64,000 nucleotides of DNA, from positions 3,224,001-3,288,000 of the forward strand of contig CM034549.1 of the NCBI GenBank assembly GCA_020055645.1, given 5' to 3'. Shown in pieces: positions 37,949 through 49,840 of this stretch. A program made the position numbers and the translations under genes. The notes under the pieces are model-generated. The model did no database searches. It was not told the DNA's origin and saw only the letters and a list, made by a program, of their open reading frames with translations. Each line of letters begins with the position of its first letter. Positions within the stretch are counted from its first letter, which is position 1. This DNA is from Tomocerus qinae. Lineage: Eukaryota; Arthropoda; Collembola; Entomobryomorpha; Tomoceridae.

Positions 37949-39715
37949 CTAAGTATGTTTGTCCTTTAACATTTTGTGTATGGCTTCCGCTATGATATTA
38001 ATCTCTTTTGCCTGTAATAAAAACAAATAACATATGAAACATAGATCCTATGAAAATTATATTTCACAAAATTCTTTCTGTAACGATATAAAATCAAATA
38101 CCTGAATACTACCAGAATTTCCCAGTACAATAGGATATCCATCATCAGAGAAATCACTAACTTCAATATTAAAGGGAATTTCCCCAAGAATATCAACTCC
38201 GTAAGGTTTAATTAATGCTGGCAGATCATCCGCATATTTAGTTTTTGTTGTAGTTCCGCAATTCGAACAATAATAGGACGACATATTCAGTACAAATCCT
38301 AAAAGAGGTATATCTGTTTTCTTAAACATAGCTGCTCCTTTTAGGGCATCTTGTATGGCTACTTTTTGAGGCGTCGTTACCATAATTGCTCCTAAACACC
38401 ATGTAAATGAAATTAAATAAGTATATACCGAGTGATAAAATTAACAGCAAAGCGGCATAAAAATAACTTCATCAGCTGAAATATGTATTACATAAAACAT
38501 TTTCGCACAAAAACATTTTACCATCGACAACGACGGTCTGGGCGAAGGAAAGCTGAGTATCTCCCGTTCCTGGAGGCATATCTACGACCAAAATATCAGA
38601 GGGACCCCATCGTACACCTCTGACTAATTTTTCAATCGCAGACATAACCATTAAACCTCGCCACACCACTGGATCTGATTCTTTTACCAGAAATCCCATT
38701 GACATGCTACAACACAGAAAATAAATTATAAAAATGAACAATAATTTTATATTTATAAGTAATTCTGATTTTGCAGACGAATTATAACATACCTAACCTA
38801 CCATTTAACACCATAGTTTTGCAGAGGAATCATGCGGTTATCTAAAATTAAACAGAAAATCGTAATACAATATGTGGTAAATTAGTAGCTAGCTACTCAG
38901 CATTAGACATTAATGCTTGTTATTAACATCTATAGAATATTGAGATTTTCAGTCCCCTTGAATTATAGTTAAATTGGATTACAAATTGATCACCTTCATG
39001 CAATTCCGGTTCCCCCGAAAGATTCATCATACGAGGCAACGACGGTCCAAATACATCTGCATCAAGTAAGGATATCTGTAGAAATGTAATTAAAATGAGT
39101 GAGCTAAAGGAGAAAAACTGCTAAGCAAAGCAATAATAAGATTAAGAAATAGAATGGAAAAACATACCTCCTTCGAGGGATATAATTGCTTCAAGGAAAC
39201 AGCTAAATTCGCTGAAAATATTTTAGTACGTATAATTAGACTCATGCGTGAATCCAATACATTTTTGTGATGTCTTATCGTCAAAGAAAATTGTCTTATC
39301 GTTATCTATGTTGTGTAATATGTGTAAGCGTATTTGTTACAAGTTACAAGTAACAAAATGAGACTTGTGAAAGAATGGGAATTTATAAACGTTGAATGTA
39401 TGTAGTAAATATTAGTGTACCTGCCACAGTAGATTTCCCAACTCCTCCTTTCCCTGATGCAACAAGAATGACTTTCTTCACACCTTCAATGGCTTTCCTT
39501 TTCGGTAAATTCTTTGCCATCATAGCTTTTCGATGCATTTCTAAATTTTCTTTCGACTGATCACTTGATTGGCAATAAATGTTATTGTTTTGGATTCCAG
39601 TGGAAGTTGTGATAGAAAAACTTCTGTTAAAGCCGTGGAATGCATTAGTGAAAGTGAAGCTAGATTTTAAAATATTTTTCCACCCACCAAAAACGGAAAG
39701 AATGCATTGTGGCAT
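37949..39715 (-). CDS. NUBPL: NUBPL/IND1, mitochondrial P-loop iron-sulfur carrier for complex I, complete, 7 exons
   Basis: Minus-strand exons 39715-39421, 39211-39168, 39075-38994, 38841-38802, 38706-38522, 38391-38102 and 38011-37949 join in phase to 332 aa (human 319). The N terminus is basic and rich in Ser, Phe and Asn, as expected for a mitochondrial presequence. The Mrp/NBP35 ATPase fold follows: deviant Walker [10 protein letters not shown] (residues 88-96), [52 protein letters not shown] (Walker B/switch) and the conserved CSNC motif (Cys257, Cys260) that bridges a 4Fe-4S cluster between two subunits. It delivers Fe-S clusters during assembly of respiratory complex I. All key residues are present. 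It converges on the forkhead gene with 723 bp between stop codons. Confidence 0.95.
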
Positions 39716-41092
39716 TTTTAGTTTTTAAAGGTTAAAGAATTTCTTAAGGGCAAAAAGGAGAAATCATAACACTTTTCTTCATGCTTTCACAAGATTCAAA
39801 AATCACTTTCGCGGCTTACTTAGCCTGTCTTCGAACTTCACTTATCGTTCTATGTGATTTTGATACACTACGTATACTCTACATCTCTACATGAAACATT
39901 TTGTTGTATCAAATAAGAGTCCAGGGAGTCAGGGAATGAGACAAAAGTCCTAAGTGAAATGAGAACCTATGTGGTAGTATCAACAAGCAAAACAAAAAAT
40001 GTCAAAATATTTTTTTATTTTAAATCTAAATGGGGTGTGTGCCAAGATTATTGTCAAGTAGGACAAAAATGCCACATTTTTTGTATTCATATGTTTTATT
40101 GAGTATCATGCATAAGATAATACCTATGAATGATTCATGTGAATGTGTAATTGTGGATCAACATTAAGTGAGAAACTTTGTATTCAAAATGCAACAAATT
40201 AAATTATAAATCGAGTTTAGATACCAAAAATTTGGTTTGTAGTATACTTAAATACTTGATGTAGATTTACATAAGTATTAAATTGGTATTACAGTAATAA
40301 ATAGCTGAAGCTGGAAATACTCTGATTTAGAAAAAACTATAATGGTTTAAGTGAGGGTAAAATCGATGGTCATGTCACTTGAATAATTTACTATTAGAAT
40401 TTCAATCAGAAACTCACAACAGTATTAACAAAAATATATCACCGAATATGTTTTGTCTTGGTCAAAATTATTGACAGAAAAAGCATGGGGCCAGGTTATT
40501 ATAATATTATACAGACATATTTTAAAGATGCTGTTCTGGGGAAAGAACAGAATTTTAATTCTCGTGGACATGATGGACACCCATTTAAAATTAAAAGAAT
40601 ACCTGCTTTCTCCAGAGGTAAAAGATGGTAGAGGTTACTGCATATTAAAGGACAGTAACTTTCATTGAGATTTGTATCATACACATTGAAGAAGAAGAGC
40701 AGGAACTTGAAACATTATGAAGTAGTGTTAGTTATGATGTCATAATCAAAAATGGATAATAATAGTAATAAATACTTGTTTCTTATTTATTAATACTTCT
40801 TGAGTAAATATAAAATATAAGTACCATTTACACAATAAATTATTTACTAAACAAATAGTAATGACATATTTTGTCTAATAATGAGTCTATTCTATCTATG
40901 GCATAATTTGGCACTACTTATATAATTGGCATATTTCATATATTAGGAAGCAGAAACTGAAAAGGAAGAAAATCTATAATGTCTAAATCTATAAGTACAA
41001 AATAGGAAACTGTATTCAATATATATACATGTAATGTAAAGTACCATACATGTCGAACAAAATCTGCGGGTAATCATAATAGTTTATTTTAT
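39716..41092. other. Gene-free interval between NUBPL and HMCES
   Basis: About 1.4 kb, AT-rich. It should hold the NUBPL promoter near 39720-39900. A protein-like stretch at 40500-40625 (reading LGKEQNFNSRGHDGHPFK) has no start codon or splice partner and is probably chance or a relic. Confidence 0.4.
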
Positions 41093-41098
41093 GATAAT
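41093..41098 (-). terminator. Candidate poly(A) signal of HMCES
   Basis: AATAAA on the minus strand, 88 bp beyond the HMCES stop codon. Confidence 0.5.
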
Positions 41099-41185
41099 CA
41101 ATTACAAATTACAATTAATTTTACTTGTATTTGTACCCGTATAGTAGATGCATGGTTCTCGGATTCTAATGTACTAGATTTAAAC

Positions 41186-43106
41186 CTAAATTGGTTCTTC
41201 CTGCTCTAATTTAGGTTTCTTTTCTTCTGATCCTTCGCCTGGAGATGAAGACAGTGTTTCTGATTTTACTACTGGTGGGGCTGATCGTTTAAGCCAATTA
41301 TCCATGAAGGTATTTTTTATTTTTTCTCTAAAAAACATCAAAAACATTTGTCACTCGTTAGCGGAATTTCCATATATTATCACGTGCCTAAAGTGCTAAG
41401 ACATAATACACGACACACTGTCTAATTCATAGATTGACCTATTAAGTATAATTTGCGGCATTTATCCTTCTTGGAACCCAATTAAGTAAAAATGCATATT
41501 TTCTTGAAATCTACGATTTAGCATGAGCTGGTTAGTACATATCGTTCAACGATGAACTTACTTGACAGCAACTGGCTTTGCACAATCCATATCGTGACAG
41601 CGTGCGTTGTTAACTTTTGTTGAGACTGTATATGACTTGAGTTCTTTAGCGGGCTTCAACATGGCTATAATTTCTGCAGGGCTTTTCTTCGGATCTGGAT
41701 GCAGCCAATTCTAGAGGATACATAATGACAGTAATATAATAAACAAAGCAATTTGGCTTAGAGATAACATAGCGATAATAAAAGTATAATAGTGTATCAG
41801 CTTAGTAGTAATTTGATGATACGAACAAAATGATATTTCATGCCATTAGTTCTAATTTCCCCATTACTTACTTGTACTTCTTCTGGAGTCTCCAGAATAG
41901 CCGGCATCCGATGGTGAAGCCATGATAGAGACTCATTGGACTCCATCGTGATTACTGTGTAATTGTACACATCCTCTCCCTGCATGAAAAATATAACTCA
42001 GCAAGCCGTTAATTGGAAAACAGCAGTATATACTTTAATTATAGATAGAGCATCAGCTAGGATTATGCAATGTTAACGTAATGCAATAATCGTGTAAATG
42101 GGAGGTCGGGTGATACGCTCTCCCTCACGCAGCTCCACAAAATAGTCACAGTGGTCATAATACTCATTTGATAATAATTAATAGGTGTATTAACCTCAGG
42201 AGATTTCCAAACATCATATAACCCGGCCATCATAAGTATTTTAGGACCAGTCCACCCTTTTTTCTCCGTCCATTCAGCACACGCAGAAGTCCAAACAGAA
42301 TCCTCGCTAATTTTTATCCCAATTTCATCTCCTCCGCTGCCAGAAGTTTCGCCCTGTGGCATGTATATAAAATAAGGTTGTTTTGTGGCTTTTGGGTCGG
42401 CGCCAACGGTCTTCCACTCATAAAACCCTTGAGCTAGAACAACGCAAAAGTTTTTCTTGTTCAAAGACTTCTTGTAAAGTTTGGATTCCATTAATCCTTC
42501 CAAGCGGCAATTGTTCGTCGTCATCTTGTGATTAGTAGGATTACCCTATAAGAAGGAAATGCAAACAAAAAAAATTAACTGGGGCATATACATAATAGAA
42601 AAAAAATTAGGTCCTTGACCCAAAATTCTTAATTGCTTGTTCGATTACTTTACATTCATAAAAACGTAGAATAAGATTAAGCAGCTAAATATTCTCACTT
42701 TGTGCCAAAATGGAATCATTCCCCATAACATTGGTTGCACAACGAGTTCCTGTGAATTCGGGTCGTTAAATAGTATCGGAGTAAATTTCGTGGGAGGAAT
42801 GTTTGCAGAAGGGTAATACTGATAGGGCGAAGAAGTCGAATGCTTTCCATCCGCGGGATGCTCTTTCCATTGCGGTTTGGTGAAAGCTTTCTTAGTGGCA
42901 TCGTAGTAGGAGCATGAATGGCAAATGACATCAGGTGCTAACGTACTATTTTCACCGCAGTGAAACACGCAGCCGGAAAATAAATAAACATTACATAAAT
43001 TATATTCCCATTCAAATGCTGCATTACAGACAAAATGCCAAAGTCCAATAAATAGTATAAGTACAAAATTAAATGGAATTCCGTACCATGCAGTTCGACC
43101 GCACAT
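41186..43106 (-). CDS. HMCES: HMCES, SRAP-domain abasic-site DNA-protein crosslinker, complete, 6 exons
   Basis: Minus-strand exons 43106-43087, 42945-42699, 42545-42195, 41979-41872, 41710-41562 and 41327-41186 join in phase to 338 aa (human 354). The protein starts MCGRT: after Met removal Cys2 becomes the N-terminal nucleophile that bonds to abasic sites in single-stranded DNA at replication forks. Other SRAP signatures are PMLWGMIPFWHK, the catalytic Asn in TTNNCR (N101), Glu in GFYEWK (E132) and His in LHHRMPAIL (228-229). The C-terminal FMDNWLKR matches the segment of vertebrate HMCES proposed to bind PCNA. All catalytic residues are present, so it should be active. The first exon codes for only six residues and part of a seventh; intron 1 is 141 nt and stop-free in frame. 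Confidence 0.95.
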
Positions 43107-43109
43107 TTC

Positions 43110-46100
43110 CGATTCTTGTTCTGTCGGCTAGCACAGACAGATAGAGTTCGTTGGATTGCGGACAACGGGAAATAGTCAGGCTACTAAAAGAACAGGATAA
43201 TATTAGATTGCTCTTTTGGGTGAAATACACTTCGACAGAAATACAATACAATAACAAGCAAGCAGACGGAGTGGGACCAATTCACCCAGCTACTACACAT
43301 AAAAGTCTTTCAATGCGGTTCATATCTGATGCATATACACATGTGTGTCTTACGAGCAGGATGGCTTGCACTGTTATGAACTCACGGTCAGCACTGGTAG
43401 TCCCCAACTATTTCCTAATTTCATTCCAATCTTGCAGCAAGATGTTATCTCTGATTCTGGTGAAAGGGGTGTTCGTGCTCCACTTCAATCCAGTCTATCC
43501 CTAACAATAAAAATACATATATTTATTATTTGCTGCAGTCATTTTCTTCACATTCTGGTCTTACCGAAACAGGATTTCAAATGAAAAAGCCCCATCCAAA
43601 ATATAATGTCTTTAAAATGGCCTTTCAAATCCGAGTTCGGTTAAAGCAACTTATGAATAAGTTACATTTTATTGCATAATGCATGAAACTTTTGCAATGA
43701 AGGAAAAGTTCATTTATTAAAAGAAGTTCCGTTGTGCTCTGTTTTGCTGTTTTATACTTTTAGTAGCAACATTATTCTGCTATAAAAAGTAAATCTATTC
43801 GTCTATGACTAAAATTATGGATAGGAAGTATCAAGAATAGTACTATATATACAAATAAGCTCTTTATTTATGGAGTCTCTTATTTTATGGCTTTCCATAC
43901 TCAAGTTGGTAATTTGGTAATATGTGCATGCTCTGAATCTCGGCACTACTACTACTACATAAGATCTATACAATCTGGCTCCACACTCGAGCACATTTAT
44001 ATCATTACACAAAAACGCGTACTTTTTATTCATACCAACTACCAACATAATTATAAAAAGCATAAAACGGATCCGGCTGAACACTAGGCTTAGCTGGAGA
44101 TAAATTAAAAAGCTAACTCTGGAAGATTTATGTAGGTTACCTACCCTCTACTCCTACTCTTCGAAATCTATAGAACTAGTTCGAACTTTGTTATAGAAAA
44201 GAGCCCACGCAGCAGTAAGAAGAAAGAAATGTATACCTATGTAGGTAGTTTAAGAATGAATAGATAGGTACAGCCGTGAAAGCAAGTCAGTAGTAATGGG
44301 ACAAACAAGACCGAAATGCACACTGTAACTCATATCGTGGTTTACTTTATAGCTTTTTTGTTTACGGCAGTAAAGAAACTGTAGCAGTACCTAAATAAGC
44401 AAGCATTTCGAGACTTTAAGAACTACATAAAATAAATCCAAACTTGTTTATGTCCTTACTTATAACCTAATCACCCCATTCCCTCAATTCCCCAATTCAA
44501 ATACATTCAAAATCATCAATCCGCCTTAAACTAGCCTTTTCCACATAATTTTTAAAATAATATTGGAAATTCGAGGAGATTGTCTTAGAGAATGATCTTG
44601 AATTGAAGTGATTGGAGTACTACCACTTGTGTTTTTGAATTTAACTATTTAAAGTGAATTGAGAAAATGAGATTTAGATGTAAGTGAATGGACATTTAAG
44701 GTCTGGATTTGATATGGTCCATTCCATAGCTATATAGGGTAGTGTAAGGGCAGGTTCAATCAGTAATGGGTACAGCTATAGTCTAGGACTTACATGCATA
44801 GAACATGAGATTACATTTGCTATTAGAATTTAGCGAACCGTTGCCGTTCGGGTTGTTTACTCGACTGTTTCTCCGGTGTCTGACTTAGATAGAGCAGCTA
44901 TTTACTAGTTAGTAGGATAGCTAAGGAGTGTGATGTGGATATCTATATAGGAGGGGCATATAGTTATAGGCAGACAAGACATTATTGGTTGATTAGAGTA
45001 GGATAACAGGACACATCAACAGTAAGCTATATGGCAGTAGTAGGAGGAGGAGGGAGCGGGTAGTAGTTAGGAGAGTATGAAGACTTCGGAGCTGCGAGGC
45101 AAGACTAGGAGGAAGTAGGAGGAAGGCAGCCGGCGGAGTCGGCAGATCGATCGATACTTTCGATTGAATAAATGATAGTAAAAGCCGCATTGCTTGCCTT
45201 CTGAATTTGAGAGCCTAGCACGCAGACTGCCTTAATATTTATCCTCCTTTCCCTCTCTTAACGTGTAATCACCATCAACCGTCTACTACCTACCTATATC
45301 ATTATTTCTCACACTCACACTAAACACTCTAGTGCCTACATAAATACTACAATACATGCACACAATCTGCACAACTTACAAACAATCTCATTTACCTGCT
45401 ATATCTACTATATCATATTACACCTATAACTATATCAAATCATAACCATGTACAGACGATATGCAATACCGAAAAGAATACCATAAGGGATTTATGAGGA
45501 ATACCGGGAAAGGAAAACAACTGCCCTTAAATGTCTGTGTTACCGTTTGCATCGAAACCACATCCAACACACTCGGGCTAGGATACTTATACATACTTAT
45601 GGTTCAATGAAACCTAAGTAATTACACATTGTACAATACTCAAAACCAGTTCGTATATAATTGTCGATATAAAATAGGTATTTAAATAACCACCGTTGTT
45701 AATTTAAGATTTCTGATATTATAGAGGCTTACTGCAGAAAATTATTTGCTTTGAACATGTTTAAAAAATTGACAGCTAGATTTGCATGTTTAACTTTTGA
45801 TACGTACTGCTATAGTTAAATAGAAACGGAGTTTGAATAGAATCGGTAACGTATGCATAATGCATTAGGTTAGCTACCTTCACATTGCGCTAGTGAAGAG
45901 AGTTGCATATTGTATACATAACAGTAATAGTTTATATGTTGTTGGGATATCTGTAGCTGTGAGTATGTATGGAATGGGGAAAATAATAAATAAATGTCCG
46001 TATTATGTCATATAGGTGGTTGAACGGTGGTCGTTGCGTTCCTAGCTCCTCTGCCATAAAGAAAAGTGGAGTAGGTAGCTATTGGAACAGCTATACTCTG

Positions 46101-49100
46101 TTACACAAAGGTATACATACTTGCAAGTTAGAAGACTTGAAGAATAGAATTAGTATATAGACTGAAGGAGGGGAAATATTCTTTTATTCTGTTCTAGGAA
46201 CACTTTTAGGTAGACAACTGTCTGCATCCTTCAGTCGCTGTTCCTGCCACTGCACTGCTCTATATAACAATCATCTGAAAGGAGAAGTCTAAAATTCTCA
46301 TGCATTTAGAAATTCTCCTCACATCCAATTCTCTTTCTTCGCTACTCTTTTTAAGTTTCTCTCCGGTGGCTCGTAGGTAGGTGGCTATAATATAAATAGG
46401 AAATCAGGCAGAGGACCAAGACCAAGTTAAAAGGAACCCACCCCCAGTAATTTCTCTCTCTCTCAACACTGCACTAGTATATAGTCCAGCCAGAAGGATT
46501 CTTATCTCACATTAGAGTAGTAGAATGAATTTGTGTCTGACTTGTCCATTGTGCTTACTCCCTTCTTTCACTAAAACTCATTTCTTTATTATTGTGTGTC
46601 GCCTCCTCTGAAGAATGCTTTGCTTACAACAGAGACTACTCTCGAACAATTCTAGCTCGACTACAGATATAAGTGAAGACTGTCAACTCCTTTCCTCTTC
46701 CAGTTCTCCAGCTCCAGTCGACTTCATTCTATAGCATTGTTATTACCAAGAAAGCTATTCGTTATGTTTATGTTCACAATGTGCATATGCACATAACAAC
46801 TACAAAGAGATATACAAGTACTACAAATAGAAAGCAGGAGAGTTTACTCCAGTTCACATCTGACTGACGACTTGACTCTCTGCTGGAAGTTCTCTGTTGT
46901 TGGATCTCTCTCTCTCTCTGTCTGTTATTATGGTCTGAGTGCCGTGCTCCAGTCAGCAGTGTAAAATAACGTCCATATACTGAGAGTCGACTGAACTTGT
47001 TCCTTCCTTCCATCTAATCTACTTTTATTTACTCTCCTCCAGCAGCTCTCTCCTCATTCTGCTTCTATCTCTCCTCCTATTCATAGCCATACACACTCAC
47101 TCGTTCTGGCTGGACAGGATAGGCTTTTGTTATTGTCGGTGTCGGTGGAATTGTCTGAAAGTTTTGTGGCTGGTGAAGTGAATGTTGTTGTGATGTCTCC
47201 TTTACCCCAACCCATCTACTAGTAAAATATCACACACATAATTCCAGTCCTAATCCCAAGTTCACACTTTGTTCATTGTCATTTCGATTGTAGTGTATTC
47301 CTAGAGTGCAAGGCATGGAATTTCACAGTCACTCACCCTACTCATTCATATACACTAACTAACAACATCAAACTGAGAATATATTTATCTCTCTATAGGT
47401 TCGTTATGAATCGTTAACACGACCCACTGAGTGAAAGACGAGACGGAACAAAAAGTTTGTGTGGTATAAACAAGCCCGCATCAACGAGATCATTAGTAGT
47501 TCAGTACACAAGTTTAGTTCACATGTTACTTCGTCTCATCCAATGTCACACTCTGTTGAGATTGTGTCATCCTAGTAATAGGCCCTCCTTCGTGTCTCTC
47601 TCTCTGTGGTATGTACAAATTAAATATTAAATATTATATATTATTCTGTCAAATGGTTTAAGTGTACTTGTCTTGCTATCTGTGCGTGCTTGTACTTTAT
47701 GACATACAATTACGTAATTTGCCGTTCTACTGAATTAAGCAGACATAACAAGAAGTTATTTATGCAGCAGGAGAATAAATTAAGTGTGCATGTGACGTGT
47801 GTATCTCTTCCTGTGTACACGCTACCGTACTACAGATACTTCTAGGACATACATAGTATGTAAGTGTAGTTGTTTAGAAGTCATTGTTAATTGTCAATAA
47901 AAATGTCACAGAATTTAATAAGAGTGACATACAGGACAGACTAATGCGTAGCATTAACAACTTGAAGAGTTGTACTACTACTACTACTACAAGTACATTT
48001 ATTATTTCAGATCTTTCATTTGATCTGACTTGCCTTTGCCTCCTCTTGCAATTTAGTTAGGTACAAGTACATGAGTTGTACATCCACTCAGCTCGGTTTG
48101 GTTGGTCAACAGAATAGACAGATAACAGGACAGATTTAGCAAAGAAGAAAAAGGACAGACTTCTTCGTTTATTTGTCTGCAGTGTGAGTGGGAATCAGTG
48201 CAGTGTGTGACTGCAGTCATCTTCCCTCACTCAGTCTCGAATCTCGATCAATTTATTTAGATCCTTAAATCACGACGTATTCATGTAGTAGATTCACAGA
48301 ACACAACGATATGGTCTTGTCTGATATTTACTATTACTTGAGTTCTATTTTTATTAGGTACTTCGTACTAAATTAGTATGTAACATATAATAATACTTTT
48401 TATCATTTAATAATACATCATAGTAGAGATAATTAGATAATCATGTAATTTATGCACCCTAACGAAAGGATTTAAATCATTTCTTAATATTTACAATCTT
48501 TAGGTTTGCTCAGCGTGCTTACAGACGACCGTGTACTTCCAGAGAAGATTGAATTGAGGTAAAATACATTCCCATTCCAAGTTTTCCAAATGTAAAATGA
48601 CTTAACATGTATTATAATATATACCAATGAAGATTATAAGGTGTATACGACGAGTCTTTTTGACTAACGAAATGGAAAATAATAGCATGATGTGCGTGTA
48701 GTGCAGCCGAAAAAATAATGAATGAGACTTGATAGACTTTAAAAGTTCAATTATTTAGACAATTAAGTAGAGCAGCGGCACTAACAAACAGTTAGAGTAT
48801 ACAAGTAGGACTACATTTAAACCAAACACTCCTTATTACTTCCACGGAATACGTAATACAGAAATCAGACTAGAGACCATCTCGGTACTGTAATAGGGAA
48901 ACTTCTGATTGATCTATTACATAATCGTGTTTTATAAATAAATCTAGCATCATACTCGATTATACATGAAAAAGTAACTATGAGTGGTATTTGGAATTAA
49001 GAGATTGTTTTGTACTTGTGTATTCAAACATCAATCTTCTTATAATGAATTGAAAAAAAAAATTATCCAAGTATAGTATATTTATATTTCCGTCCTGCCT

Positions 49101-49800
49101 GATGCATCGTAATCGTAATACAATTTGTGTCGTGCCTTTTGTAATCGTAATACCCTCACGCGTTATTTTTTACTTATGGAATAGGGCAACACTTTGTCAT
49201 TGTCAGTGTCGGATTGAATTGAGATTTTAAATTATAGAGATTTCCACCATTATATAGAATTTAGTGCTGCATCTGATTCTAGTCTTCGTAGTCTACATTT
49301 TAGTATATAATATTTATCGACTACCCTAAGATCCTAATAATCACTATACGTATTTTTGGAAGGTTAGAATCTCCTTTTACTATGTAGTATGCATGTCTCA
49401 AAAGGTTGGTAGAATGAAAAGGGTAAGTCCTACAAAAAAGGTCTTGCAATGCAAGGAGAAATAGCCAAAGATTAGCCATGATACAAAACCAGTACAGGTG
49501 CATATAGAAGCATCGGAATTTCACTGAAAACAAAATGCGAAATAAACTACGATGCTATCATAAAACTTAGTCATAGGTTTACATATTTATACACATTGAT
49601 TTGTATGATTTCCTCATGTATAAAAAGCAAGGCATGATTTGCCAATGATTTTAAAAAGTATGCCGAAGCAATTTTCTACCGGGTTAAAATTTTAACCTGC
49701 ACCTAATTTTATGTGATTGATTACAGACCTAGCTGTTGTGTTGTGATGGTAAAACCATACTAAACGAAACTTAGACAAGAGACAAAAACTGCAGTCGTCG
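43110..49800. other. Long gene-poor interval rich in simple repeats
   Basis: No supported gene in about 6.7 kb. Simple repeats include ACT at 43949-43961 and 47978-47990, TC at 46907-46921 and GAG-rich DNA at 45035-45130. The HMCES promoter should lie at 43107-43300. Two adjacent protein-like stretches at 43359-43490 (reading DGLHCYELTV) and 43537-43665 (reading HSGLTETGFQMKK) lack a start codon and a clean donor between them, so I do not call a gene. Confidence 0.45.
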
Positions 49801-49840
49801 ACGTAGAATTTGGAATTTGGAACAGAAGAGAAAATTGAAA

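Noticed and set aside
40500-40625. Protein-like stretch LGKEQNFNSRGHDGHPFK between NUBPL and HMCES
   Set aside because: Short, bounded by stops, with no partner exon or recognisable homology.
43359-43665. Two adjacent protein-like stretches (DGLHCYELTV and HSGLTETGFQMKK) that could be exons of one gene
   Set aside because: A competing frame is equally open, there is no start codon or convincing donor between them, and neither resembles a family I know. Transcript evidence would decide.
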